Assembly: GCF_000003815.2 (NCBI RefSeq)
Contig: NC_049983.1
Coordinates: forward strand, 3,420,282 to 3,484,281
Reading direction: 5' to 3'
DNA length: 64,000 nucleotides
Source: Branchiostoma floridae
Taxonomy: Eukaryota > Chordata > Leptocardii > Amphioxiformes > Branchiostomatidae
The translations under genes and the position numbers were made by a program. Under the pieces are notes generated by a model. The model was not told the origin of the DNA and ran no database searches. It saw only the letters and a list, made by a program, of their open reading frames with translations. Of the stretch, positions 45,001 through 53,896 are shown one piece after another (position 1 is the first letter of the stretch; each line of letters begins with the position of its first letter).

Positions 45001-48000
45001 GGCAGGTAAGGGCCTCCTAATGGACAGTAGGGTTCTTTGGAGATGTAACAGTAGTAGTTAGGCAGGTAACAGTCTCCAGATGGACAGTAGGGGTCTGTTG
45101 AGACAAAACAATAGTAGTTAGGCAGGTAAGGGTCTCTGGATGGACAGTAGGGTTCTGTGGAGACATAAAAGTAGTACTTAGGCAGGTAAGGGTCTCTGGA
45201 TGGACAGTAGGGTTCTTTGGAGATGTAACAGTAGTAGTTAGGCAGGTAACAGTCTCCAGATGGACAGTAGGGGTCTGTTGAGACAAAACAATAGTAGTTA
45301 GGCAGGTAAGGGTCTCTGGATGGACAGTAGGGTTCTGTGGAGACATAAAAGTAGTACTTAGGCAGGTAAGGGTCTCTGGATGGACAGTAGGGTTCTTTGG
45401 AGATGTAACAGTAGTAGTTAGGCAGGTAACAGTCTCCAGATGGACAGTAGGGGTCTGTTGAGACAAAACAATAGTAGTTAGGCAGGTAAGGGTCTCTTGA
45501 TGGACAGTAGGGTTCTTTGACTGTGTAGATATAAGAATAGTAGATATATAATTAATAAGCAGGTAAGGGTCTCCGGATGGACAGAAGGTTTAACTTTCCG
45601 TGGATACATAACAGTGGTAGTTAGGCAGGTAAGAGTCTCCGAACGGTCAGTAGCGGTCTGTGGAGACATATCAGTAGTAGTTAAAAAGGTAAGGCAGTCT
45701 CCAGACCCGGACCAGTAGGGGTTCGTGTGGGGACATAACAGTAGTAGTTAGACAGGTAAAGGTCTCCGGATNNNNNNNNNNNNNNNNNNNNNNNNNNNNN
45801 NNNNNNNNNNNNNNNNNNNNNNNNNNNNNNNNNNNNNNNNNNNNNNNNNNNNNNNNNNNNNNNNNNNNNNNGTCTTTGCAGAGAGCTGTAAGACAGTCGA
45901 ACAGCAAGCAGCAGCATTGCAACTTATATGACACCTACCTGGATAGCAGAAATATACCTGGGCAGCAGAAACCTACCTAAACAGCAGAAGCCTACCTGGA
46001 CAGCAGAAGCGGACTTCGTAGTCCAGGCAGCGCTGGTCCCTCTGCTGAGTGTTTCTGCAGGCGAAGCCGTTTGCTGTGTCGTAGAAGACGAAGGTCTCTC
46101 CGGTTTGGGAAGCCTCCTGTTGGGTGGCGATGACTCGGGCCTCCACGTCTGTAGGCCGTGGGCAGATCTTTCCTGGGTACTCCGGACGGAGGCCGACTAG
46201 CACAACACAGATTCGAATCGTAAGAGACGGGGGGGGGGGGGGGCATAGGCTTTCTTATGAAACCCCGCTTACCCATTCACATGGGCCCATGAAACATCGA
46301 ACATGGGGTCCCAGTAGGGGGGATCTAAAACAACCGGGAGATTATAAAGGATACTAAATACCTTTAGGCTACCGAAAAGACAACTGCAAATTAGTATTCT
46401 TTAGTACCCGAGATAGTAATTCTCGTATAAGACTGATATATATGAGAATTTCCTTATGCGGATTCTATAAGGGTTTAATATGAACCTACCAGGAAAAAGG
46501 AAAGGACGTCAAACTGCAAGCATGACTAAACCAACCTGGATTGCCGTTGGCCAAGGCGTATAAGATTTCCCAGTCTCCGGTCCCACTGATGTTGTCACGG
46601 TCGAACCATTGCGTCCAGCGGGCACATGTACCTGAGGTGGAGGAAAATGCACAGTTTTTTTTGCTATTGTTTCTTTTTATTCAAAGAAAATATAGAAAAA
46701 TACAAAAAAATGGCCAGTACTAAGTGGAGATGCAATCTAGATGTGCACAACTTATATTTACACGCCACTTTCTACATTAGGCCACAGCAAGTAAATTTTA
46801 TGGGTGACATCCGCGCGCTCATTAATTTTTGCCAGATTTCAGAAAAAAAAAACAAGATTTTTCTTCTTCTTTGGAGATGGTCAACATGACGAAAAATTAC
46901 CAAAATGAGCAAATATGTTGTGCTGTAGCCTTATAATTACTTGTAAAAGTGACACTTGTGAGATACCTGCAGTTGTAGAAATGAAACTGATTGGATAGTT
47001 ATAAAAGTGGCACCAATTTGGAAGCCATCAGTGTAGTTAGCAGCTTTCTTTGTGATACCAGTCTACCACACCAGTGTCACTTTCACTACATCAGTACATG
47101 TTTTGACTACAGGGATGAATGCCTTGTTGGCTGTGATACCATGACCATACTTTGCCCCTTTAATTCTTGTTACACAACGTTTATGGGGCCTATTTTGAAA
47201 ATGTAACCATCTTGTTTTTTGTACCCATCTTGTTTTTTTTCGCCCTATCGCACTATTTTTGCAGTCTGCAGAGGATGTCATCCATAAAATTTACTTGCTA
47301 TGGCCTTATCGAAAACAAGAAGATATTTGACAAGAAATTCTAGAGTAACCTACACTGTGTTTCTGTTCATCGTTAGTATCTTCTCTATTGTGCTCATTAA
47401 GACCTTTTTTTTGGACATGCTCGCCATTAGATGTATTTAGTTATGACCGGAAGGCTACTCACGAGGGCAGCAGAAGCGGACTTCATAGTCCAGGCACGTG
47501 TTGTCCGGCTGGTCCTCCTTCTTGCACACGAACCCGGTGGTGACGTCATAGAACTCGAAGACTTCTCCCGTCAGAAACGCGTCCTGTCCGGTGCCCTTGA
47601 CGCGAACCTGTGATGGTAGAGGTTAGAGCGTCTGGTTTTGTTCGAAAACCCTACACATTACGATGACACAAACAAACAAACAAACAAACAAGGTAACAAA
47701 CAAACTGTCCGATGGCGATGACGCGAACCTGTTGTGGTGTCGAGGTTAGAGCGTCTGGTTTTGTTCGAAAACCCTGCACATTACGATGACACAAACAAAC
47801 AAATAAACAAACAAGGTAACAAACAAACTGTCCGATGGCGATGACGCGAACCTGTGGTGGTGTCGAGGTTAGAGAGTCTGGTTGTGTACGAACACCCTAC
47901 CTATTACGACTACACAAACAAACCAATAAACAAACAAGAAAATAGCCTAGCTAACAAACAAACAAACAGACCTGTATGTCGATGGGCGATCGGCAGATCT

Positions 48001-48096
48001 GGCCGGGGTTTTCCGGGCGGAGGTGGGACAGAACCTCCCAGTCCCCGGTAACAGACGGGTTGTCACGGTCGAACCAGGGCGTCCAACGGGGGCACG
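32897..48096 (-). CDS. Multi-exon secreted WxxW-WxxW-Cys-rich-vWA-WAP protein (partial)
   Basis: Ten exons in order on minus: 48096-47972 and 47607-47463 (WxxW 1); 46631-46536 and 46196-45996 (WxxW 2); about 44540-44432 (Cys-rich); 43741-43563, 42488-42330, 41822-41769 and 33457-33262 (vWA); 33025-32897 (WAP). Reading phase is consistent across the joins (0, 1, 1, 1, 1, 0, 0, 0, 1 in order), which strongly supports one gene. All domains are extracellular types: WxxW modules occur in mucin-like proteins, vWA binds ligand through a metal site, and WAP is a four-disulfide core found in protease inhibitors. A matrix, mucus or immune secreted protein is likely, but the exact role is unknown. The true N-terminus and 3' end were not found. 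Five exon edges carry tandem amplifications of the splice junction. Intron 33458-41768 is 8.3 kb and repeat-filled. Confidence 0.85.
33262..33457 (-). CDS. vWA exon 4 (C-terminal part of the domain)
   Basis: Starts 'SDDDYTAEVAAARSAG' and 'IGLWGVAAGH', the beta-strand and helix after the ITDG motif. It ends 'FPAACKLARRVLAEHC', the usual vWA-terminal Cys. It is phase 0 in and phase 1 out, joining directly to the WAP exon as '...EHC-GQCPDV'. GC-rich compared with surrounding introns, as are the other exons of this gene. Confidence 0.88.
33458..34579 (-). other. Intron sequence, no feature
   Basis: Upstream part of the 8.3-kb vWA intron; AT-rich, with a short (TA)n at about 34210. No exon found. 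Confidence 0.45.
34580..37565. repeat. Tandem array of about 370-bp foldback units, 8 copies
   Basis: The landmark 'gaccgagatgtgt' occurs at 34871, 35239, 35606, 35979, 36355, 36750, 37121 and 37492 (spacing 367-395 bp). Each unit contains an internal inverted pair of about 75 bp: 'tgtccaaccatatctgt' plus 'gcgaccccagaaaaacaca' against 'tctttctgggttcccttgtg' plus 'acagatatggttagacaa'. Two unit subtypes differ by 'ttccacaggccagggcgacc' versus 'ccacagggcgacc'. A lone diverged unit fragment is at 39117-39255. Long minus frames here are repeat translations. Confidence 0.92.
36612..36636. repeat. Palindromic insertion in one array unit
   Basis: ACCAAGGAGGTT, one base, then AACCTCCTTGGT: 12-bp perfect arms with a 1-base loop, present in only one unit. 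The neighbouring 'ggttaga' is repeated on both sides, while other units read straight through 'ggttagacaatcc'. Confidence 0.85.
37681..37852. mobile_element. Foldback MITE with 9-11 bp target duplication (Mutator-like)
   Basis: Arms of about 62 bp: 'ccaagcagattcctccgtgg', 'ctgaagctgggg' and 'agccggcagag' are mirrored by 'ctctgccggct', 'ccccagctta' and 'ccacggaggaatctgcttgg'. The 11-bp direct repeat TATACAAAGTA flanks it (37681-37691 and 37842-37852). The paralogous repeat at 39930-40110 shows the unoccupied site ('ataacacaagtacc'). Duplication length suggests a Mutator-like family, which is inference. Confidence 0.88.
38390..38985 (-). mobile_element. LINE C-terminal remnant (Jockey/CR1-like)
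   Basis: The minus frame from 38981 gives 'LPKLDYCDVVWGNCGKCL', 'KLQKLHNRAARITLGLS', 'SSLHWNTLETRRNDHLLH' and 'YPTRHSLSQSIQLPQVH', the thumb/connection and C-terminus of Jockey/CR1-type polymerases. It is 5'-truncated. The 3' part runs into 'ataatgcagtccggtcgtga', also found alone at 30335. Confidence 0.88.
39117..39255. repeat. Lone diverged fragment of the 370-bp array unit
   Basis: 'ttccgcacgcaggtcagacc', 'gatgtgtctgaaacttgagt' and 'caagaggtaacaagtccaat' match the array at 34.6-37.6 kb. A second piece ('ggttcgccctgtggctgata') follows at 39495. Confidence 0.75.
39930..40110 (+). repeat. Interspersed repeat family B, copy 3 (empty MITE site)
   Basis: 'cagtctggtagaacgta' through 'agcctaacatcc' parallels 37570-37690 plus 37853-37880, without the MITE found there. 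The tail 'aattaacataac' matches 6870-6885. Confidence 0.65.
40120..41768. other. Intron sequence; GA run and PLE-like motif
   Basis: (GA)n at about 40528-40546. Near 41640-41675, 'ctctgaggaagatgcctgac' followed by 'agacatcggaacgtcagcaa' resembles the widespread 'ctgAnGA...GAAACGTC' motif linked to Penelope-like elements and hammerhead ribozymes. No exon seen. Confidence 0.4.
41769..41822 (-). CDS. vWA exon 3
   Basis: 54 bp, phase 0-0, encoding 'ADFRDGFPRAAVVITDGQ': the central beta strand and the VITDG aspartate of the metal-ion-dependent adhesion site. Acceptor TCCCCCAG, donor ACAG/GTGAGA. Confidence 0.88.
42330..42488 (-). CDS. vWA exon 2
   Basis: 159 bp, phase 0-0. It opens 'IGIITYDCVLTWYLP', the second beta strand of vWA, and ends 'GGETHTGGALRYMADT', containing the MIDAS threonine. 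Donor GATACG/GTAGGG; the acceptor CTCCGTAG is short of pyrimidines. Confidence 0.85.
42575..42835. repeat. CT-rich low-complexity tract
   Basis: Long run of 'ctctct', 'ccctcc' and 'tctttc' sequence. The open frames through it are compositional (Ser/Leu/Pro) and not genes. Confidence 0.85.
43085..43562 (-). repeat. Minisatellite of vWA-exon-1 donor sites (51-bp then 31-bp units)
   Basis: Starts of 'tatgactcacc' at 43142, 43194, 43245, 43296, 43347 and 43398 are 51-52 bp apart. From 43398 to 43553 the spacing is exactly 31 bp. On minus each unit reads GTGTGGATGTCGGG/GTGAGTCAT, a copy of the end and donor of vWA exon 1 (GTGTAGATGTCGAG/GTGAGTCAT at 43563). The longer units also include 'CSIELC', echoing the exon's 'CFIEFC'. 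Confidence 0.88.
43563..43741 (-). CDS. vWA exon 1 with MIDAS
   Basis: 179 bp, phase 1 in and 0 out. A Pro-rich linker (MPPPPPTREPKTP) is followed by 'VCSLDLILVVDLSSSIS', with the DxSxS metal-binding motif intact, and 'FIIDLIYCFIEFCVDVE'. The exon ends exactly where the 31-bp minisatellite begins. Confidence 0.9.
43742..44431. other. Intron with TATC/TC microsatellite
   Basis: 44081-44290 is a mixed (TATC)n/(TC)n tract. Nothing else seen. Confidence 0.7.
44432..44540 (-). CDS. Cys-rich (lustrin-like) domain exon, acceptor ambiguous
   Basis: Encodes 'DPFLPNYYCGRGGQRCP' and 'RGYYCEIEADRWAVCCPSE', with C...CP-x-GYYC...CC spacing as in lustrin/EB-type repeats. It leaves in phase 1 and joins vWA exon 1 in frame. 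The acceptor is unclear because the exon start is amplified into the 60-bp array. The nearest array-type acceptor (CTCCACAG, about 44562) would read a TGA after 'YCPF'; an AG at that TGAG, 21 bases downstream, would keep the same frame and avoid it. Confidence 0.65.
44541..45940 (-). repeat. 60-bp minisatellite of acceptor/exon-start copies, with 180-bp higher-order units
   Basis: On minus, units read like TCTCCACAG/AACCCTACTGTCCATC-CGGAGACC... CTGCCTAACTACTAC. They are copies of the 3' splice site and first codons of the Cys-rich exon ('PYCPSGDLYLPNYY'). The monomer is 60 bp; between about 44890 and 45500 three-monomer blocks of 180 bp repeat nearly perfectly (45061, 45241, 45421). The array spans the assembly gap. 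Confidence 0.88.
45772..45871. other. Assembly gap, 100 N
   Basis: Exactly 100 N inside the 60-bp array. The round number suggests a placeholder, so the true array length is unknown. Confidence 0.99.
45941..45995 (-). repeat. About 19-bp repeat of the WxxW-2 donor, 3 extra copies
   Basis: On minus, TTCTGCTGTCCAG/GTAGG at the exon end is followed by TTCTGCTGTTTAG/GTAGG, TTCTGCTGCCCAG/GTATA and TTCTGCTATCCAG/GTAGG. Each is a variant of the same coding end plus donor. Confidence 0.85.
45996..46196 (-). CDS. WxxW domain 2, second exon
   Basis: 201 bp, phase 1-1. It opens 'LRPEYPGKICPRPTD', continues 'VFYDTANGFACRNTQQ' and ends 'CLDYEVRFCCP', matching the conserved C-terminal half of WxxW modules. 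Acceptor GTGCTAG; the donor is amplified (see 45941-45995). Confidence 0.9.
46230..46243. repeat. Poly-G run
   Basis: About 14 consecutive G in the intron between the two WxxW-2 exons. Similar runs are at 39787 and 57486. Confidence 0.8.
46536..46631 (-). CDS. WxxW domain 2, first exon
   Basis: 96 bp, phase 1-1. Encodes 'TCARWTQWFDRDNISGTG' and 'DWEILYALANGNP', with the eponymous W-x2-W and the following FDRDN box. Acceptor CCACCTCAG, donor CCAG/GTTGGT. Confidence 0.9.
46632..47462. other. Intron, no feature
   Basis: AT-rich; includes a relic of the short dispersed repeat near 47265-47320 ('gaggatgtcatccataaaat'). Confidence 0.5.
47463..47607 (-). CDS. WxxW domain 1, second exon
   Basis: 145 bp, phase 0 in and 1 out. 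Encodes 'VRVKGTGQDAFLTGEV', 'FYDVTTGFVCKKEDQ' and 'CLDYEVRFCCP', paralogous to 45996-46196. Donor CCCTC/GTGAGT. The acceptor ATCACAG is the proximal member of a tandem set. Confidence 0.9.
47608..47970 (-). repeat. 121-123 bp repeat carrying copies of the WxxW-1 acceptor
   Basis: 'gacgcgaacctgt' occurs at 47599 (true exon start), 47720 and 47843. On minus each upstream unit has ACCACAACAG/GTTCGCGTCATCGCC or a close variant, an acceptor plus first codons of the exon. The units also contain (ACAA)n tracts of varying length. They fill the whole 364-bp intron. Confidence 0.85.
47972..48096 (-). CDS. WxxW domain 1, first exon
   Basis: Encodes 'CPRWTPWFDRDNPSVTG', 'DWEVLSHLRPENPG' and 'QICRSPIDIQ', ending phase 0 at ATACAG/GTCTGT. 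The 5' edge is uncertain: an acceptor at TTGGAG before 48096 gives phase 1, while one 14 bases further upstream gives phase 2, which would fit a candidate exon at 57535-57588. Both lack a good pyrimidine tract. Confidence 0.8.
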
Positions 48097-48099
48097 CTC

Positions 48100-49790
48100 C
48101 AAGTACCCTCCAATTAAACTACAGCCAGGTGTAACATATTATAATGCGAAAAACAATTAAATAAACTTCAACTTGGCAGCTCTAAAGAGATATTTGGTTG
48201 AGCTTGAAAATCACATTTGCAATGTGTTTCTGGATACTTGTTTGACAACTTGTAGCCTTAGTAACTTTATTTCCCACTAGTCTTGCTTTTGGTAAAAATG
48301 GGCTTTGATCTTTGTCAATCATCCCATTGAACCCCATAAGTAAGACTTGAAAAAAAGGGCCTTCATAAAAATGGGCAGCTCTTATGAATTTGAGGTCCGA
48401 TCTTTGAAAAAAAAATGTTTGGAGCATGTGTGTTAACAGTCATTGCAGGAGAAAACCAGGCAAAACAAGGCAGAGGTCGGAAGATGGGGGTCGGCCAAAT
48501 CAACTGAAACTTTTTATGTGTGATAGGTATGGGGAACTATAAACAGCCATATGATTAAAACCCTCCAGCTATTTTTTCGTTATGGCGTTCTGGGGCCCCC
48601 TCTGAGACACTCCAAAATCAAACTATTGATGACTGAAAATTACTGAAATTGCGATGGCTATTCTGATACTTCTGATTAAGATATGACAAAAAAGTTTTAT
48701 ATTCCGATATTCCGTGTGTTCTTTAGTTTCACTGACAAAGTTTGAAGATGAAGTTTGAAATTAGGAGGGTGTTACAGGGGGTTACCAGAACCAATGAAAA
48801 CACGATTTTCAACTCTCTGAATTTTGGTGATCTTTAAGCGAGGTTCGCACAAGGGTTTAAATAGTATAACAGTACAGGTAAAAGCAATCATCTACTGATA
48901 AAAACACATGATAAAATTCTATTAAAAAGTCACGGAACAAATGCGAGTTTACAGGAAGTTAAAAGCTATTTTAAAAAGTTGTTAAGGAGTCAGTTTCACG
49001 CAGTAGAGCACATGAAGTAGATAATTTCGTATTGTACAACTTCAGAGCTCTAGGCATAAATGACAGCTCGCGTCTCTTTGTTTGACTATGTGGAGTCAAT
49101 CTGATGAAATTCATCCCAAGTTTCTAGGGATATACGACTCATTACAAACGTAAGCTGACCACCGTTGTATATGGCTTTGCTGTCCTGTTTAATGTTTTAC
49201 ATGTAGTCTTATGCCTGGTCCTGACTGGTAGACTTGTAACATGTTCTTTAGGTACATTAAATAGTCGCCAAATGATCTCTGAATAATATCAAAAGGCAAT
49301 GTTCAGAAAATTAGTGTAAAACAAAAACACACACAGAGTGTTCCCCTCACTAATGGTGCTTTATTCATCCTTTTTGCTGTAGAATGGATGACCGCTTTCA
49401 TTAAGGTACAGTATGAAAAATTGAACCTAAAGAAATCATGAAAACTTAACTTTTTTGGTTTCATCGCTAAAATCATAACGGTAAAACACAAAAAAGTACA
49501 CGTCTATAACTCTAGCTTCGGTATTAATAAGCCATTACAAACATTTATATAGCTTATTAATAACATTGCGGGTGAACGACAGTAGTACTCAGTCTATCCA
49601 CATAGACGTGGCCAAACAATATCAAACTAACACCAAAGTTTGGAAACCTGAATTCGGTATATATATCCGCTATTAGATCTATTGTAAATGATATTGCATT
49701 ATACATATTTAAGATATTACTACATGCTTGAAGTATTGCAATAGATAATCCTGTCTTGTTTTCCGCTTGCTGAACAGAGAAGACTTAGCA
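48100..49790. other. No gene; repeat family A copy 2 at 48460-48850
   Basis: 'gtcggaagatgggggtcggc', 'gataggtatgggg', 'actataaacagccatatgat' and 'taaaaccctcc' mark the second copy of the family seen at 710. The rest is unremarkable. Confidence 0.5.
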
Positions 49791-51390
49791 AACTGAACAT
49801 TATTCATGACACTAATTATTTTGCATTCAGTTTTCTTCTTAACCCCTTACCTCCCAGTACGTCATTCAAAGTTTTATCCTTTGCCGTAACGGTCAAAATG
49901 TTCTCATCTTTGATGATCCGAACCCGTACCCTGGACCTCAATCGGTGATTGTTGAGATAGCTTTATCCCTGCGCCATTTACCCGCTTGCCTGTCCTAATA
50001 TTTCCGGAGCTCTCTCTTGTATCTTTTAGTATTTGTCTATCCTCGTGGGGATTCTCAGTCTCATCAAGTTTTTTTTCAGGTGTTACAGAATAAGATTCAG
50101 ATCCCCTTCTCCAGAGTGCTGGACATGTCATTGATGAAAATAATGTAAAGTTGTGGTTCCAAACAACATCTGCCCGTTACTATAATTTCCCACCCTGTGC
50201 GTCTCCATTTCCGGAGACGCACAGGGTGATAGTTTTGTCCGGCAATGCCTTACTGCTAGCTGTCTTGCTGGAATTGTTCCTGTTGCAAAAGACTTTGTAA
50301 GTCAAGAATCTGGTCTTTTGCCCATCATGAGATCCGGTACCCGTTCCTTGAGTATGCTTTCTTCCAAGGAGGAATTTGATTGTATTCCATGTCTCTTTCG
50401 GGTTTCCATTGTATGCTTCAATAACAATAACAATAACAACAACAACAACAACAACATGTCTCTGTAGAATGGAGCCTTTGCGAGTTACTGATGTTCATTT
50501 GGTTCATTTAGTTGCAGTACACAGCTCTTTCTTTACCAGTCCAGTTGTTTGGGCGTCCCTCTCTTGGCTTTATCTCCATCGGCTCCTTGGTGGAAGTAAG
50601 TACGTCAAGAGTGCACTTGACCTACATGTCTGTCACATGAGTCACATGTATAATGCTGACTTCAGTAAACATCTCAGTCGCCTGGTCAACATCAAAGTTA
50701 CACAGCAACAGCCATGGTGCCTCTTTCATTTCAGAAAGGGATGCTTCCGTCGTGAAATTATTGCATTTTCTTTTGAGCACTGTTCTTTGCCCTGCTGTTT
50801 GGACCATTGCCTTTGGTATAAACATCGTCGTGTTTTGAGACGCTAACTGTACGTATTGTTGTCTTGCGTAGGGCTAGGTGAATACTAGATCAATGTAAGA
50901 TGCCACATCTAATCATTCTCGGTTTACAGCTCTCGTTGGTTCACAGTTCTAGTTGGTCAACTAACTGTTATACACCGCAGCTTTGTGTCCTATCATGTAG
51001 TGTATTTGATACATCTGATGTTTTCTTCCAGTCCACATTTAAGTCTCCTTGTATGTAGATTTACTTTTGCTCCGACTTTCATCTTTTTTCAATATAATCA
51101 AAGTTATATTCGCATTCGTTTTTAAAATTAGGTGTTCTATAAAACAAACTACCGACACCTGACATGTGGCATATGAACTTCAATCCAAAGTGCCCTCTAT
51201 AGAGGGCAAGGTAAGATCTTCCCTAACGCGAAATAACACTGTTACTAGAAATGTTATACCACCAATACTACACAACCTCCCCTTCCATTCATATCCTTTA
51301 TAAATAGACTCTAGCTTTCTACATGCAACTGTCTGTCCGATATGGATAATCACCGGCGTGCAGTTCTGATACATCCATTATATGTACAGT
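49790..51390 (-). mobile_element. Old LINE relic (endonuclease end and linker)
   Basis: Minus frames contain 'YIQGDLNVDWKKTSDVSN', like the GDFN box of an apurinic-type endonuclease, then 'CGV-QLVDQLEL-TNESC', then 'APWLLLCNFDVDQATEMF', then 'NPKETWNTIKFLLGRK'. This is the order seen between endonuclease and RT in Jockey/CR1-type elements. Many stops and shifts; clearly dead. The RT itself was not found. Confidence 0.6.
50191..50228. repeat. 16-bp perfect hairpin
   Basis: CACCCTGTGCGTCTCC, a 6-base loop ATTTCC, then GGAGACGCACAGGGTG. GC-rich against an AT-rich background. Confidence 0.9.
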
Positions 51391-51779
51391 GTTCTGGTTC
51401 ATTTATTGAGCTAAGTAATATACATTGTTACGTAATTGAGGTGGGCTAGTTTAAGGTTCGTTAGGTATCACTAAGTTTGGATTGTGGTTCCTTCATTATT
51501 GCATATAATGTGCAAATGTACTGCTGGATTCATGTACACATCACTTCATTTGCCCTATAATCATACACACATGAATTTTGCCACACACACGTTAATCTGA
51601 TTAACGGACATATGTTGGATTAACTTGATTTACATATCATATTATTGATCAAAATGATTCCACTAACAACTCACTCAGCCTAAATACACTTGTTCAGAAG
51701 GTAATGTTTTCGGTTGCGTTTGTGTGCATGTACATTTGTATATGTATATGCATGTATATATGTATGCATATTTGTGGAT
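51391..51779. other. No feature seen
   Basis: AT-rich sequence with 'tgtatatgtatatgcatgta' low-complexity text at about 51735-51770. Confidence 0.4.
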
Positions 51780-52300
51780 GGACAGCCTATATCGATTGTA
51801 TTTGGTACGTGAGTAGGTCTTAAGACCCTGAAATGTTTAGATGTCGGGCCAAATAGCAGCTTATTGCGGTACTGCAGTGGATATCAACAGTTCTGTACAA
51901 GATATGGTTGTGATTTCAATTGTAAATATTTTTTTTCATAAGAGAGTAAGTGGTGTAGGTTTGGCCCTCTGGCGGCTTTTTGGTACCGCAGGAGCCAATT
52001 TAGTTTCAGATTTTGAAAGAAAAAACTCAATTTGGAGCCGACAGATCTTCGTAATATTTGTTATGTAGATGATTTGCGTTTAATATGGTGGTTAATGGTA
52101 GTAAAAAAATAAGTGGTAATCATGCCAATCAGAATCTAACTTATATAGTTAAGGAAATTGTATAAACCAGAATAGGACCAATTGAACCTCAGGCCTTTGT
52201 GACAGAGAAAGAGAAGTCCATTGGTGGATAGGAAATATGCTAATGAGGGCAAATTTGCATACTGAATGAGGTATTGTTCAATCGTGGCAAATGACAAACA
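51780..52300. repeat. Interspersed repeat family A, copy 3
   Basis: 'gattgtatttggtacgtgag', 'taggtctta', 'agagtaagtggtgtaggttt' and 'ctggcggct' parallel 918-1115. Diverged. Confidence 0.55.
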
Positions 52301-53800
52301 TCATGGCATTGAATATGAATTATGAAAATGATAAACTCTTTTGCATAAATAATAAAAAATGCTATCAAATTAAGATAAGATTGCCAAGTTCTAGTGTTTG
52401 GTGGAGGAGACTCAATTCACTAATATTGTTAACAAAAAGATGGCCACATTTGCACAAACATGTAATTAATGACAAAAACACACAGTGCATAATTTGTATA
52501 GGTGGTGATGGTATGAGGGCGTGGATCCCTTGTCATTTCAGTTAGTTTCAATTTACATATGGCACTCAATTTACGTATGGCAACTAGATTAAAAAAAAGG
52601 TAACTGCATAAATTCAATTGACTCAGATTCATTTACACAAAAAATACTATAAAGCAACTAACATGCAATTCAGCCTTTTGTTGCAACATGGGAGCGTATC
52701 TATATACAGAATTTTACAGCTGAATGAATCATACTCAAACTTTCTTAGTTACCAAATGATGAAAGAAGAAAAAATAGTTTCCATTTTTCTTTTTAGAATG
52801 CTTTTTCAGCCCCGGTGAATTATCACCACATGGAAAAATCGAGCCGTGTTCCTTTATTATATTTATATATTATAATTATATTTTGCATACGATTAAATGC
52901 AAATATAGGTAATTTTTAACGGATTTTTTTCATAATTCATGATTTTGATGATCATGATAATGAAGATATGAATTTGGCACAGAGGGTCATCATTCAATAC
53001 CAATTATGCAAAATAAGACAAGATGAAACAAGAAGTTTACAAAACCCCAATCTTTCATGAGGTTTGAGATCTAGTAATAAATCCGTAAAGAATTTGATAA
53101 AGTACCCGGCATACAAAAGTAAAAGAAAATTTTGTGCAATAATGTTACTTTTGACGTAGATGGCATTGCAAAGGCTTTCTAGTCAATGGCTAGCTTTTGG
53201 AAGGATAGATATACTATGATGTAAAGTATTTTATTTGGTCTGGTTGGTTTCTAGAGACATCAAAACTCTTCAAGTCATAAACGCTTTGACTCCTTTTTTT
53301 GCATATTTGTCTAGAAATTTGCAAGAAGACGTACGCCAAAAGCAGTAATTTTGGAAACGGCCAAACGTTTCATCCTCCATCTTTCGTGGCGTATTTGTAA
53401 TTAGCATGTTCAAGATCTGGCTTGCAAGTGTGCATGAACAATTGCTGCACATGTAACCGTTAGTCAAGAATCATAATTAAATAGACTTTTATTCAAAACA
53501 GGACAATACCGTCTGTGTATTAAACATGAGAAAGCAACATCATCTCTTAGCCTCCTGTTGACAAAATGGCCACTACGTTTGCTTTCTATTGGCACTGCAC
53601 GAAAAGTGTGATTTTAGTATTTTTGAAATGAACATTCATGTAAATTTGCAATATGAACCATCAGTAAAAAAAGACCGGGTTTCCTCAGATACGCTGAATA
53701 TTTTTGACTGTCCCGTAAATTTAAACGTCCAATACAATGCATCTTGAAAAAGAAAATTGGAGAGGCAAATATTTTCCCATCAACAACACTGCCCAACGAA
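52301..53800. other. No supported gene
   Basis: AT-rich, with scattered short frames lacking domain or splice support. Confidence 0.4.
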
Positions 53801-53804
53801 GGTA

Positions 53805-53810
53805 TTTATT
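53805..53810 (-). terminator. Poly(A) signal for the LRR receptor gene
   Basis: AATAAA on minus, about 90 bp beyond the stop codon of the receptor frame. Confidence 0.55.
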
Positions 53811-53896
53811 TTTGAAAATTGTCATTTCTGAATCCTGAAATTGTAATGTTGGCGGTTAGAGGTTCTAAGTCATACATATTGACTGAGAGTTATTGG

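Noticed and set aside
45017-45466. 149-codon Thr/Pro-rich frame on minus, mucin-like in appearance
   Set aside because: It is the 60-bp array read in a non-exonic frame. The exon-derived frame reads PYCPSGD instead.
44541-45940. CRISPR-like regularly spaced repeat
   Set aside because: Continuous tandem repeat without unique spacers, in a eukaryotic intron.
47431-47613. Plus-strand frame over the WxxW-1 exon
   Set aside because: Complement of a well-supported minus-strand exon with matching domain and splice phases.
50376-50846. 156-codon plus-strand frame
   Set aside because: Starts in a (CAA)n/(ATA)n tract and is antisense to LINE-like minus-strand text.
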